A stretch of DNA of 40,011 nucleotides from Candidatus Bathyarchaeum sp. Its GTDB lineage: Archaea > Thermoproteota > Bathyarchaeia > Bathyarchaeales > Bathyarchaeaceae. Under the pieces are notes generated by a model that made no database searches, was not told the origin of the DNA, and saw nothing but the letters and a program-made list of their open reading frames with translations. Shown here piece after piece: positions 23,321 through 32,158 of the stretch. Numbering within the stretch: position 1 is the stretch's first letter; each line of letters opens with the position of its first letter. The position numbers were made by a program, and so were the translations under genes. The stretch covers positions 834,449-874,459 of the forward strand of contig CP070820.1 in the NCBI GenBank assembly GCA_020344315.1, written 5' to 3'.

Positions 23321-24268
23321 TTATAGCCAGTTTCGCGACTTGAAAACCGTTTTTCCATCCGCGTTTAATTTTAAGCATCCTTCGTAGGGGCACATCTCAA
23401 CACATCTGAGGCACAGCATACACATCGAAGTTGTTATGTTTCCGCCCTTCTTTTCATACACATCAGTGACCTGCACTGGGCAAACCCGTTTGCAGATTCC
23501 ACACTTGGTACATTTTTCTTCGTCTTTGTTCAGATGCAGTAGAGGCGCCCACCGGAAACCCTTGATCTTGTTCACGATGGCGATTGATGCTCCTGTGGGA
23601 CAGAATCGGCACCAGAAACGTCTAAAAAAGAATGAAGTCACCAAGGTTAATGCAACGAAAATGGAGACGGTGATTAAGAAAGGGAAGTCTCCGCTATAGA
23701 ATATTATGTCTGTAGCATAGGGGTAACTTATATCTAATTCGAAAAATTTCAGTCCTGTCTCCCATGGTATAATCAGCGGTTCTAAAGGACCTAATAAAAC
23801 GTTGTAGGTTCTGAAAGGACCCCCGAGATATGGAGCCACAGACCAGTGCCAACTTTGTATGGGACCCAATAGGAAGGGTAGGATCAAGAAGAAGACCAAT
23901 AATACATACCTAAGATAGTGCAGAATCCTGTTGAGTCTTTCAGGAAGGAGCCGGTAGCGTATCTTTAAGGACTTTCGAAGTATAGTGACCACGTCTGAAT
24001 ATAACCCAAACGGGCAGAGCCAGCCGCAGAAGGCTCTGCCGAAGACAATAGGAATAATGAGAATTATGGCTATCATAAGAAGCAGCCATAGCTGGTATGT
24101 GTATAAGTAGTAGATGGATATCAGGGCTACGAGTTGAACAAACAGTCTTAGGTAGGTTACTTTCATTTTCAAGTCTTTTTTCCATATAACAATAACAAGC
24201 ATTCCTGCTAGCGCCAGTCCTCCAAAAACCGTTAATTTCAGTAGTTCTGCTATGATTTCCATCATCAT
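23321..24268 (-). CDS. NapH-like membrane ferredoxin protein
   Basis: A 315-residue membrane protein with about five helices and iron-sulfur sites. CGWLCPFG near 83 and CRFCPTG near 224 are the paired CxxxCP motifs of the NapH/NosR/YccM family. The C-terminus has two ferredoxin clusters, CTKCGICKRVCP near 257 and CMLCLRCVEMCPYEGC near 285, for two 4Fe-4S centres. Such proteins pass electrons across the membrane to or from a reductase. No partner reductase is in the window, so the acceptor is unknown. ATG 24,268 and the nearby in-frame ATGs are all possible starts. It is convergent with the GPT gene. Confidence 0.83.
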   Translation of the reverse strand: MMMEIIAELLKLTVFGGLALAGMLVIVIWKKDLKMKVTYLRLFVQLVALISIYYLYTYQLWLLLMIAIILIIPIVFGRAFCGWLCPFGLYSDVVTILRKSLKIRYRLLPERLNRILHYLRYVLLVFFLILPFLLGPIQSWHWSVAPYLGGPFRTYNVLLGPLEPLIIPWETGLKFFELDISYPYATDIIFYSGDFPFLITVSIFVALTLVTSFFFRRFWCRFCPTGASIAIVNKIKGFRWAPLLHLNKDEEKCTKCGICKRVCPVQVTDVYEKKGGNITTSMCMLCLRCVEMCPYEGCLKLNADGKTVFKSRNWL

Positions 24269-24464
24269 TTTTCTTCACCTTTGCGAATGTAATGCATGGT
24301 ATTCGGAACCTCAGGCAACAGTGTCATGTTTGATGGCTCATTGATTTTTTGGATAACAAACATAGGGAATATAGAATTTAAAGTTTACATAAACAACGGT
24401 TAGACCTAAGCATATCACAAGCTAAGTATTCAATCATTTCTTTGTGAACGGTCTTCGGTTTTTG

Positions 24465-27377
24465 TTATATTCTGTGTCGTTGTCGGTTACGTTTCCTGAA
24501 GTAGACTACAACGCCTATGTCAGCAATAGCCATTATCAGTATGACCCCGCTCACCCATGTTGACAGAGAAGCCATTTGGAGTTCGACTGGAGGCTTCATT
24601 ACTCTGGTATTATATTCTTGGAGATAATTCGTGTGTTCGTCGTCGTATGGGTAACTCTCTGCATCTGTGTATGGGAAACCACTCATATCCCAGAAAGGTA
24701 AGGGATCCACTTTAAACTCAAATCCGTACCCCCAATTGTCAGGCGTATCTTTGAACCAGCAAGCTACAAAGAAGAAGTAGTCTCTTACTGTACCTTCCTT
24801 AGGCGGCGCCAGATTGTCGATGGGGAAGTGAAGAGAGACTTCATCACCTTGCATTCCAATCACGAATATGTCATCACAGTCGGCAAGCAAGTCAGATACG
24901 TCACCATACCTTGTGAACTTCCCTTCAACATTCGAAGGACTAGTAAATACCTGATAAAGATCAGCGACTGGATCAATTCTCTGTGTGGTAATTTCTGCCT
25001 GTTGGCTTATGTCTACTCCAATATAATCGAAGGTTACCTTCCAGAAGTTGTTTATTCTAATTGAGTAATTGTTTGTGAGGAAGATATCTGTCAAGTCAAC
25101 AACAAAGGGTCTGGCAACATAATCGGCTGGTATCGGCATCTGCCTGTCTTCTGGGACACGCACCCAATTTCCGTTCTCATCTAATACCTCAATGTAGGGT
25201 GGCGGAGTAACTTGTGTACCATTTGGTACCAATCCTTCGGCAAATGCCGCGTCAAATCTGTCTATCCACTCGTAATAGTCATCAGCTGGACCCCAATCCA
25301 CCATTCCATTGATTATAAGCTTAATTTGTTCTGCACCAGACAGATCACCCAAATTTATCGTTAATCGATTCCATAAAGGATTAAGCAATGATGGACTTGT
25401 TACCCCGTTAGTTCCAGGTGTGAAAATTCCATCAACTTCGGATATGTGAGATAGGACGTCTTCCCCGTTTTCGTTGATAGCGGAAATTGGCGTCAACTGA
25501 TTTTTGCTTACAGTGTAAATCTGATCCGTGAAAGCTGGATTAATGTAGTGTACCATGGTTGAATAGGCATCTACATCCGCTGGGTGATCGGCAACCACCA
25601 AATAAGCCGCATCTAGGTAAAAGATTTCGTCCCATCTTTGAGTTAGAATAATGTCATAATAGCTGTCATCTCCCTCAGTCCTTGGGTTAAATTGATCTGG
25701 GTTTATTTTGATGCTGTCCCATGGATTACCCCCAATAAATATCATATTCCCATTTTCATCCATGTAACCAATGTATCCTAGCCAGCCAGCGTTTGATATC
25801 TCTGCATTATACTGGTAATCGGTTCCGTTCCAAGTATACATCGAAGGACAAGATATGCCTCCACTGAAATCCGGAGTTACTGATGTTCGTTCTGTTAAGG
25901 TTACTGTCCTTGTAAGACTTGTAGACCCATCATCCCATCCTACGAATAAGTATCGACCAGTTTTGTATGATGGTTCCACCTCAAGAGTATATGTTACTCC
26001 CGTAGGCAGGAGTTCTGAATACGGTGTTGTGTATTCGACACCGTCTAGGACGAACGGAATACCTAAAACTGGATATGATCCAACAATGAGGCTATGCACA
26101 CCTGTGGGGACGACTTTGAAATATCCAGACAAAGTGTTTTCCTCATTGCCGAGGTTTACTAACTGAACACGGTAACCGCTTGGCGGTCCAGCTTCAACTG
26201 TGATTTGAATCGTAACATTACCTGCACCTGCAGCTAACTCGAATCCTTGTGTTGCTATAACTTCGCCACCAACCAAAAACCTTGCCTGAAGGGTACCCGG
26301 TTCATTTACCAGATTATCCGCTTTGGCTGAGATAGTTACAGTGTCCCCCTCCCAAACTTCGTATGGTCTTACAGTCATATGGTGTACTTCTATGTCTTCA
26401 GATGCTGGAGCCAACGCTTCAACAGTGAATGACCCGGATTGGGTGCCTATAACAACGGTGTGTGCACCCGAACCTGTTTCAGTGACTGCGAATTCTGCAA
26501 TCTCGGATGCTCCGCCAACCAATGTAACCTCTCTAGTTTCGCGTATGACACCATCAATTTGGAGGTTCACCGCATAAGTGCCGCTTTCCTCTCCAACATT
26601 AGTTACCGTAACCGAGATTTCCACATTTTCACCTCCCTGAACTAAAGGAGGATTAATCATTAAATTGCTCACTTGAAATTCTGCAGGTCTAATCGGTTGA
26701 GCTTCAGAAGTAATTCTGAATGATGTAGACAAATTCTCTAACTTTACCGCGTAGTTTCCTTCAGCATTTTCAATAACCATAAACTGCACAGTTTTTGTTT
26801 CTCCGCTCTCAAGGTGGAGGTCTTTGGTTTCTCTTTTTTTGTTATTTACAAAAAGTTCCAGCGTGAAATCGCCAGCTTCGTCTCCAATGTTGGTTGCGGT
26901 TGCTGAAACTGTTGTGGGTTCTCCGACTCCAGCTTCGACTCGACTGACCCCCAGATTTGATAGTCTAAGTTGAGCCGGTATTGTCGGTTCTTCTGACGAG
27001 ACCTGAATTGATCCTGTCAAATCTTCTATCGCGACTGTGTGGTTGCCTTCAATTAGTTCTGTCGCAGTGAAAACTAATATTACAGTTTCTTTCCCTGAAA
27101 GCAGAACTGTTTCTGTTGCTATTGGCTCTTCATCAATGTTCAGGGTTACTAAATGCTCGCCACTTTTTTCTCCAACATTAGTTACGTTAACCGATATCTG
27201 CACAGGCTCCCCAACCTGTACCCAAGGTTGATCAATAATCAAATCTGTCACTTCAAAAATAGCTGATTTTGGAACCAGCGAATCAACATAGAAGTAACTT
27301 GGAGCCGCAATAGCGACAATAATCAAGTCAATGGCGAGAACCACTTTCAATGTAGTGAGAGCTGATTTGGAGAGCAT
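24465..27377 (-). CDS. Large surface protein with four CARDB-like repeats
   Basis: A 970-residue protein. An N-terminal membrane segment (about 9-30) is followed by four CARDB-type Ig modules at about 38-130, 133-225, 230-320 and 326-422, each with the V-GE-V-I-V-TNVGEESG pattern and a GxY/H-x-V ending. A long domain of about 500 residues follows, rich in aromatic and acidic residues (PSMYTWNGTDYQYNAEISNA, NNFWKVTFDYIGVD), then a C-terminal helix (about 938-958) and a basic tail. Most of it should be outside. ATG 27,377 is preferred because GGGAAAG precedes it; a TTG 12 codons earlier has no such site. Probably adhesive or structural. Confidence 0.72.
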   Translation of the reverse strand: MLSKSALTTLKVVLAIDLIIVAIAAPSYFYVDSLVPKSAIFEVTDLIIDQPWVQVGEPVQISVNVTNVGEKSGEHLVTLNIDEEPIATETVLLSGKETVILVFTATELIEGNHTVAIEDLTGSIQVSSEEPTIPAQLRLSNLGVSRVEAGVGEPTTVSATATNIGDEAGDFTLELFVNNKKRETKDLHLESGETKTVQFMVIENAEGNYAVKLENLSTSFRITSEAQPIRPAEFQVSNLMINPPLVQGGENVEISVTVTNVGEESGTYAVNLQIDGVIRETREVTLVGGASEIAEFAVTETGSGAHTVVIGTQSGSFTVEALAPASEDIEVHHMTVRPYEVWEGDTVTISAKADNLVNEPGTLQARFLVGGEVIATQGFELAAGAGNVTIQITVEAGPPSGYRVQLVNLGNEENTLSGYFKVVPTGVHSLIVGSYPVLGIPFVLDGVEYTTPYSELLPTGVTYTLEVEPSYKTGRYLFVGWDDGSTSLTRTVTLTERTSVTPDFSGGISCPSMYTWNGTDYQYNAEISNAGWLGYIGYMDENGNMIFIGGNPWDSIKINPDQFNPRTEGDDSYYDIILTQRWDEIFYLDAAYLVVADHPADVDAYSTMVHYINPAFTDQIYTVSKNQLTPISAINENGEDVLSHISEVDGIFTPGTNGVTSPSLLNPLWNRLTINLGDLSGAEQIKLIINGMVDWGPADDYYEWIDRFDAAFAEGLVPNGTQVTPPPYIEVLDENGNWVRVPEDRQMPIPADYVARPFVVDLTDIFLTNNYSIRINNFWKVTFDYIGVDISQQAEITTQRIDPVADLYQVFTSPSNVEGKFTRYGDVSDLLADCDDIFVIGMQGDEVSLHFPIDNLAPPKEGTVRDYFFFVACWFKDTPDNWGYGFEFKVDPLPFWDMSGFPYTDAESYPYDDEHTNYLQEYNTRVMKPPVELQMASLSTWVSGVILIMAIADIGVVVYFRKRNRQRHRI

Positions 27378-27498
27378 TTTGACTTTCCCTTTTTTTATTT
27401 GGTTATTACCCAACTATATAATTGTTTTCAATTTGGTGTTAACTTGTATCCTAAGCAATAAAAAGGATGGAATCATTCATTGGATTATGGTGAAAGAA

Positions 27499-27720
27499 AT
27501 GACTCCACCATCTCAGCCAAAAGCAAGATTCCACACACGCATAAATGAACAAGATTATCTGAATATAGCCGTCTGGCCTGGAAAAGCCGACCCGACAGCG
27601 GAAGTTATAACTGTTCAGCTTAGAAGAAATGAAGGAGAAAACTGGGAGACCGTTGGACGGCTAGCAGTTTACAGGTCGCCAGACGGAACTTACTCAAAAC
27701 TTCCAGAACGTCAAGGCTGA
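27499..27720 (+). CDS. Conserved small protein, unknown
   Basis: A 73-residue protein beginning MTPPSQPKARFHTRINEQD with strands YLNIAVWPGK, AEVITVQLRRNEGENWETVGRLAVYR and a short end (PDGTYSKLPERQG). It looks like a single small beta domain. I recall near-identical short proteins from related uncultured archaea, so it is probably real, but no function is known. GGTGA at 27,488-27,492 lies 6 bp before ATG 27,499; an in-frame ATG at 27,487 would add four residues. It is divergent from the CARDB gene and convergent with Trm112. Confidence 0.6.
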   Translation: MTPPSQPKARFHTRINEQDYLNIAVWPGKADPTAEVITVQLRRNEGENWETVGRLAVYRSPDGTYSKLPERQG

Positions 27721-27784
27721 TAGCAGAGATAACACTGCTTATCTTTTTGTAACCAGAATTTGTGCTGAAGCAAATTGGGTTGCG

Positions 27785-28048
27785 TTAAGTCTCCTTTCCA
27801 AGATTGAAAGGTTTGCCCTCAAGCAGCATTTCTTTAGGGAATTCTTTCTTCCATTTTCGCAGAAAAGGCAGCTCGTCTTTTTCTTCTCTCAGTTCGTCCG
27901 GTAACATTTCCGGAATTTCGTCTCGGATGGGATACCAACGGGAGCATTTGGGACAGATTATTACGCCTTCTACAATCTCTTCCTTTTCCTCAAAAACATG
28001 GAGCTCCAAGGGATAATGTTTGTCGATTGGACAGGCAAGGATGTCCAT
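27785..28048 (-). CDS. Trm112 family methyltransferase activator
   Basis: An 87-residue protein with the Trm112 layout: MDILACPIDKHYPLELHVF at the N-terminus, a central helical hairpin, and IICPKCSRWYPIRDEIPEML near 31-50, the second half of the zinc-binding core that leads into the substrate-facing tail. Trm112 binds and activates several methyltransferases acting on tRNA, rRNA and release factors in eukaryotes and archaea. No methyltransferase gene is adjacent, as usual for a shared partner. ATG 28,048 matches the family start. Confidence 0.85.
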   Translation of the reverse strand: MDILACPIDKHYPLELHVFEEKEEIVEGVIICPKCSRWYPIRDEIPEMLPDELREEKDELPFLRKWKKEFPKEMLLEGKPFNLGKET

Positions 28049-28231
28049 TAACTTCTTTTTAATAGCTAACCCCTCCCAATTGTTACTATTGTTTAATATA
28101 TGAGGCTATAAAAGATTCGCCTTAGCTGGCTTTTGTCATTTGTTTTGCTTCGGAGAGTATCGTTTATGGGCTTACAGATGTAATGGTTAAAAAAATATAT
28201 GCGTTCAACCTTCAGTATCAGGGGATTACTA

Positions 28232-28630
28232 ATGAAGTTGCATCATGTGGGAATCGTCACAGATGATATCGAATCGGCGATTCGCCGTCATAAAGAGCTG
28301 TTTGGTTTTGTCCCCATCACCGAGGTTGTGGATGATCCCGTTCAGAAGGTTTCTGTGGTTATGATCGCGGGTCCAGAAGCAGACAGCGTTCCTATTGAGT
28401 TAATTGCTCCTTTATCCGATGATTCGCCTGTATCTCAGATTTTGAAGGGGAGAGCGCGGCTCTATCATCTATGCTTTTTGGTGGAAGATATCGAAGAATC
28501 GCTTAGAAATTTCAGAAGTCATGGCGCAATTATTATTTCTGCTCCAGTTACTGCAGAGCTTTACGAAGGCAAAAGAATTGCTTTCGTTTACACCCCTGAC
28601 AAATACGTAGTTGAACTACTGGAAAAGTAG
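28232..28630 (+). CDS. VOC-superfamily protein, methylmalonyl-CoA epimerase-like
   Basis: A 132-residue protein with two beta-alpha-beta3 modules of the vicinal oxygen chelate fold. MKLHHVGIVTDDIESAIRRH supplies the first metal His, VPIELIAPLSDDSPVSQIL the first Glu, ARLYHLCFLVEDIEES the second His and KYVVELLEK the final Glu. This is the ligand set of methylmalonyl-CoA epimerases and glyoxalases. ATG 28,232, with GGGG eight bases before it, begins at the conserved KLHHVGI; an earlier start at 28,199 adds 11 unlikely residues. It is convergent with TFB and has no propionate-pathway neighbour here, so the substrate is uncertain. Confidence 0.78.
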   Translation: MKLHHVGIVTDDIESAIRRHKELFGFVPITEVVDDPVQKVSVVMIAGPEADSVPIELIAPLSDDSPVSQILKGRARLYHLCFLVEDIEESLRNFRSHGAIIISAPVTAELYEGKRIAFVYTPDKYVVELLEK

Positions 28631-28650
28631 GAGCGCCTGAGCAAGGGATA

Positions 28651-29586
28651 TCAGAGGGAGATTATGAACTGGAGGCGTTCAACGAGTTCTTTGTAGCGGT
28701 TCCTTATTGTTACTTCTGTCACCTGCGCAATCTCCGCAATCTCTCTCTGGGTTTTTCTTTCTCCGGTCAGAACCGACGCGATGTAGCTGGCTGCCGCGGC
28801 TATGCCTGTCGGTCCCCTTCCCGACGTAAGCTTCAGCTCTTTGGCTGTAGCAAGAATCTTGTGGGCAATCTCCTCAACCTTTCCCTGCATAGTTAGCTGG
28901 TTAGAAAACTTGGTTATATACTGGCTAGGCTTTAGGGGTGGAATGAAATAATTAAGTTCCTTTATTAGAAAACGGTAGCTTCGTCCAATCTCTTTTTTAT
29001 TTACAGTAGAAGATTGAGCAATCTCATCCAAAGTTCTAGCCACACCACACTGCCGACAAGCAACATAAATAGCAGCAGCAGTTACACCCTGGATCGACCT
29101 TCCCCTGATGAGACGCTCCTTAACCGCTTTACGATAAATAACCGAAGCCGTTTCAAGAATATTCTTTGGCAAATTAAGGTTGTTCGCTATCTTAGATATC
29201 TCAGAGAGGGCAAAAGCAAGGTTCCTCTCCGTGGCGTCAGAGACTCGAATGCGCCGTTGCCACTTCCGCAACCGGTAAATCTGAGCCTTCTGACCAGGAG
29301 CAAGCCTTTTGCCGTAAACGTCCCGATCATGCCAGTCAATCATAGTTGAGAGACCCTTATCATGAATTGTAAAGGTAAGGGGAGCACCGGCTCTGGCGCG
29401 TTTAGCACGCTGCTCATCGTCAAAGGCCCGCCACTCTGGTCCTTGATCTGCAAGTTTGGCTGCGACGACAAAACCACAGCCCATGCAGACTATCTCAGCG
29501 CACTCGTAGTCTCGCATGAGGCGGTTGCTTCCACATTCGGGGCATTTTCTAATCACTCGAGGTTGTGGAGGATTTTCTTTTTTCAT
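28651..29586 (-). CDS. tfb: Transcription initiation factor B (TFB)
   Basis: A 311-residue archaeal TFIIB homologue. The N-terminal zinc ribbon has CPECG at 15-19 and CMGCG at 34-38 and is followed by the B-reader region ([19 protein letters not shown]). Two cyclin-fold repeats occupy about 110-200 and 205-305; the ends of the second include [15 protein letters not shown] and [19 protein letters not shown], the helix-turn-helix that reads the BRE. It recruits RNA polymerase to TBP-bound promoters. Its ATG overlaps the stop of the Gar1 gene by 4 bp, so the two are translationally coupled. Confidence 0.97.
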   Translation of the reverse strand: MKKENPPQPRVIRKCPECGSNRLMRDYECAEIVCMGCGFVVAAKLADQGPEWRAFDDEQRAKRARAGAPLTFTIHDKGLSTMIDWHDRDVYGKRLAPGQKAQIYRLRKWQRRIRVSDATERNLAFALSEISKIANNLNLPKNILETASVIYRKAVKERLIRGRSIQGVTAAAIYVACRQCGVARTLDEIAQSSTVNKKEIGRSYRFLIKELNYFIPPLKPSQYITKFSNQLTMQGKVEEIAHKILATAKELKLTSGRGPTGIAAAASYIASVLTGERKTQREIAEIAQVTEVTIRNRYKELVERLQFIISL

Positions 29587-29858
29587 CTTTTCTTCCTCTT
29601 TCTTCTACCAGCTTTAGAGGGGACTACATAAAGAACGTGGTTAATAAGTTGCTCTGGGCTCTGGACATGGGGTTTCACAGCCACATAGGGGGAGGATGTG
29701 GGACCGAAGACGTCAAAAACCGTTCCCACTGGTTTGAGATTTTCATTTGCCACCTTGTCTCCGATGCGGGGAATGTTTTCCGCTTTAATAATCATGTTTC
29801 TGGTGTTGCTTACGTGAAGGACGTGACCTATTCTATGCAATACCCCATTTCCCCTCAC
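29583..29858 (-). CDS. H/ACA RNP protein Gar1-like
   Basis: A 91-residue protein: a small beta-barrel ([54 protein letters not shown]) and a basic C-terminal tail ([11 protein letters not shown]). The [22 protein letters not shown] segment is diagnostic of Gar1, a core protein of the RNP that guides RNA pseudouridylation with Cbf5, Nop10 and L7Ae. GTG 29,858 is a near-leaderless start given the TATA box at 29,884-29,893; a TTG at 29,840 with GAGGGG before it is an alternative. It shares an operon with TFB, a common archaeal arrangement. Confidence 0.88.
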   Translation of the reverse strand: MRGNGVLHRIGHVLHVSNTRNMIIKAENIPRIGDKVANENLKPVGTVFDVFGPTSSPYVAVKPHVQSPEQLINHVLYVVPSKAGRRKRKKR

Positions 29859-29883
29859 AAAACCTATGGTTCATCCGAGCCGC

Positions 29884-29893
29884 TTTATTTAAA
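29884..29893 (-). promoter_or_regulatory. TATA box for gar1-tfb
   Basis: On the minus strand TTTAAATAAA lies about 26-35 bp before the GTG at 29,858, the archaeal TATA-to-start distance. This supports a message that begins within a few bases of the Gar1 start codon. Confidence 0.5.
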
Positions 29894-30134
29894 CGTTTCT
29901 GAGGACATTTACCACTTTGCGCCACCGTTTCCCATTTTTGAAATTTTCAAGCTAAATAAGAGAATTGTAAATCAAATTTACTGTGAAAAATGTAGAGTTA
30001 TTTTCATCATTGATAAGAAAGCCCTCTCCCTTCTAGGAAAGTGCTTAATCGCAACTAACCCCAAAATCTCAGTGAACCGAAAGTGACCACCACAACTAAT
30101 AAAACGCTCTAAATCGATAGCAGATCAGATCGAA

Positions 30135-30419
30135 ATGCGGAAACAAAACAAGATTTTTCTCTGGTCCATCTACTTCGACGCAAACAAGACTAGAAGAGAA
30201 GGACGGAGGGTTCCTAAAAAGCTCGCCGTAGCCTCACCTAAAGTTGAGGAGCTTCAAAGAGCAGCAAAAAAGCTGGGTCTGCAACCTGAGACAGTGTCTG
30301 ATGCTGCGCATCCAAGTTCTCCATGGCAAAGAACTGGGCTACTTATTATTCCCAAAAAAGAATCTAAAGGTAAAACTTTGAACAAGATTGCGAAAGAACT
30401 TTTGAATCTACGCAGATAA
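30135..30419 (+). CDS. Signal recognition particle protein SRP19
   Basis: A 94-residue SRP19. The opening IFLWSIYFDANKTRREGRRVPKKLAV is the family's RNA-binding signature, with the basic run contacting 7S RNA helices 6 and 8. PKVEELQRAAKKLGLQP and the late GLLIIPKKESKGKTLNKIAKEL complete the fold. SRP19 assembles first and allows SRP54 to bind. ATG 30,135 fits the conserved start. It is convergent with the S8e gene, 7 bp between stops. Confidence 0.93.
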   Translation: MRKQNKIFLWSIYFDANKTRREGRRVPKKLAVASPKVEELQRAAKKLGLQPETVSDAAHPSSPWQRTGLLIIPKKESKGKTLNKIAKELLNLRR

Positions 30420-30426
30420 CAAGGGA

Positions 30427-30822
30427 TTATTCTTTTTCTTCTTTGGGGACAAGAATCGCGTTTACGATACCATCTTGCCCAGGGCGGGATGTTACACGAG
30501 CGTTTCCTAAGGATGTTGCAATCATTGTTCCTTTTGTGATTACGCCCCGTCTGTCATAGTCCACATTAGCTGGGTTCTTTATCACACGAAGAATCTCTAC
30601 CTTCGCGGTTTTCCCAGAAGGGTCAGAGATATTTGCTTGATTAACTGCTAATAATGAAATCTTCTTATTACCGCCATGTTTCCTAACTGTTCTGCTCTTA
30701 GGTTTGCCCAGCGTCGTTTCCGCTGGAAAGAAGCCCTTTTCAAACCTTCTTTTCTTTCGATTGGCTCTTTTCCTTCCACCCGTATCTTTTCGTTTATGTT
30801 GATCTCCATGCCACACGGACAA
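30427..30822 (-). CDS. 30S ribosomal protein S8e
   Basis: A 131-residue S8e. SVWHGDQHKRKDTGGRKRANRKK is the conserved N-terminal RNA-binding tail, followed by FFPAETTLGKPKSRTVRKHGGNKK and the C-terminal TKGTMIATSLGNARVTSRPGQDGIVNAIL, all typical. TTG 30,822 precedes SVWHG exactly where the family starts. It lies 67 bp below the SMC-ScpA-ScpB operon in the same direction and may be partly cotranscribed with it. Confidence 0.95.
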   Translation of the reverse strand: MSVWHGDQHKRKDTGGRKRANRKKRRFEKGFFPAETTLGKPKSRTVRKHGGNKKISLLAVNQANISDPSGKTAKVEILRVIKNPANVDYDRRGVITKGTMIATSLGNARVTSRPGQDGIVNAILVPKEEKE

Positions 30823-30888
30823 GCTTACATCATCTCATAGGTCTCGATGAGACTAACAAAACTCGACATATAAGCTTATCTTTGCAAT

Positions 30889-31485
30889 CTATTTCTCAGG
30901 TTCTATCTTAGCTTCTGCTTCGGGTTTGGCGAAATCCTCGAATACGCTTTTAAGCTGACGTTTCATGGCGCGTAAGTCATGGCTTAAACCGAAGAAGTCA
31001 GCGAAAAACTCTGTTGTTCTTATCATCTTTTTTCTTCCAATTCCTTCGCGAACAATCAGCTCCATGTCTTCCAGCTGTCTAAGGTGACCGTAGGCGTGGT
31101 GGCCTCTGACCTCGATGACTTGGGGCTGAGGAACTGGCTGCCTGAAAGCAATATACGATAAGGTCTTCAGCGGACCCGAGGAAAGAAGTGGTTTTGTTGC
31201 TAACTTTCTAACTTTAACCGTGTACTCAGCTTTTAGTTGCATAACGAATCGGTCACCCTCAAGTTCAAGGACCTCAAGGGCTGTGTCACGATTCTTATAA
31301 TTCTCCACAAGAGCCTTAGCTAGCGTTCTCACCTTTCTTTTAGAACGGGTTCCAGTTACGCTTCCCAAGGTCTTTAGATCAAGGGGGCGTCCTGCCACAT
31401 AGAGCCCTGCCTCTAGTAAAGCTAATTTCCGAGTGAACCTCTCTCTTTCGGGTTCGTTAGACGATTCCTGTTCCTCTTCCTTCAA
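30889..31485 (-). CDS. scpB: Chromosome segregation and condensation protein ScpB
   Basis: A 198-residue kite-type protein with two winged helices: LALLEAGLYVAGRPLDLKTLG at the start and LSSGPLKTLSYIAFRQPVPQPQVIEVRG near 100, with the family's GxxxxLxxLExxxLI pattern (YGHLRQLEDMELIVREG). ScpB dimers bind ScpA and stabilise the bridged SMC ring. TTG 31,485 is preceded by GGAGA and lies within the end of scpA, a 29-bp overlap. The acidic N-terminus (KEEEQESSNEPERER) is unusual but plausible. Confidence 0.88.
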   Translation of the reverse strand: MKEEEQESSNEPERERFTRKLALLEAGLYVAGRPLDLKTLGSVTGTRSKRKVRTLAKALVENYKNRDTALEVLELEGDRFVMQLKAEYTVKVRKLATKPLLSSGPLKTLSYIAFRQPVPQPQVIEVRGHHAYGHLRQLEDMELIVREGIGRKKMIRTTEFFADFFGLSHDLRAMKRQLKSVFEDFAKPEAEAKIEPEK

Positions 31486-32158
31486 GGGTAGGGTCTCCTG
31501 TGACTGTTATGTACAGCTCGCTGATGTCGTCCTCCTGCCACAACCCTATCTTTCCTCTTTGGGCGAGGAAGAGAAGGATTATAAAGGTTTTAACTGCTTC
31601 AAGCTTTTCTAATCCAGCCACGAGCTTGGAGAATCCCACAAGCTCTGCTTTGCCTGCAAGTCGACAGAGCTGACTGTAAAGGGACTTCATACGTTCCTCG
31701 ATTTCTATCAAATAGAGGTCGACTGAGGGAATAATTTCGGGGGTGGGTAAGACTGGTGGTAGAGGCGATAGTGGAGAAGGACCTATACGCTCGCCCCTCA
31801 ACACCTCATCCAATACATTCAACAGGTTTTCCAGAGTGGTTGAAGATAACTCGTAACGTAGGGGAAGGAACATGGGAGGAGGAAGAAAATCAGGTGGGCT
31901 TTTGGGTGGTGGAGGAGGCTCCTCAAGTTTCAGCAAGAGCTTGGATTTCATCAGGTAGATGATGCTGGATGACTCTAAAGCCACGCCTGAGGCTCTGAAG
32001 TCTATTTCTCCTCTATGCTCCATCTCCTCCAAGAAAGTGGTTAAGAGAAAGGAGATGTTGACGTCCCAAGGCATTATCTTCTCTAATCTGTGAATCTCAA
32101 AGAGTATACTCAAGGGAGGCTGAAAATAGAAAGGCTTCTCCATGGACTGGGACATCAT
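31457..32158 (-). CDS. scpA: Chromosome segregation and condensation protein ScpA
   Basis: A 233-residue kleisin. The N-terminal part (PLSILFEIHRLEKIMPWDVNISFLLTTFLEEME) binds the SMC neck, and the C-terminal winged helix (KLEAVKTFIILLFLAQRGKIGLWQEDDISELYI) binds the SMC head. A proline-rich linker (LEEPPPPPKSPPDFLPPP) separates them. ATG 32,158 overlaps the SMC stop as ATGA, with AGGAGACT just upstream, so it is preferred over a longer reading from 32,221. Together with ScpB and SMC it closes the condensin ring. Confidence 0.9.
   Translation of the reverse strand: MMSQSMEKPFYFQPPLSILFEIHRLEKIMPWDVNISFLLTTFLEEMEHRGEIDFRASGVALESSSIIYLMKSKLLLKLEEPPPPPKSPPDFLPPPMFLPLRYELSSTTLENLLNVLDEVLRGERIGPSPLSPLPPVLPTPEIIPSVDLYLIEIEERMKSLYSQLCRLAGKAELVGFSKLVAGLEKLEAVKTFIILLFLAQRGKIGLWQEDDISELYITVTGDPTLEGRGTGIV

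Noticed and set aside
29565..30086. 173-codon open frame on the plus strand opposite gar1
   Set aside because: It is the complement of gar1 and the shared promoter region, which are strongly supported; the frame has no recognisable domain.
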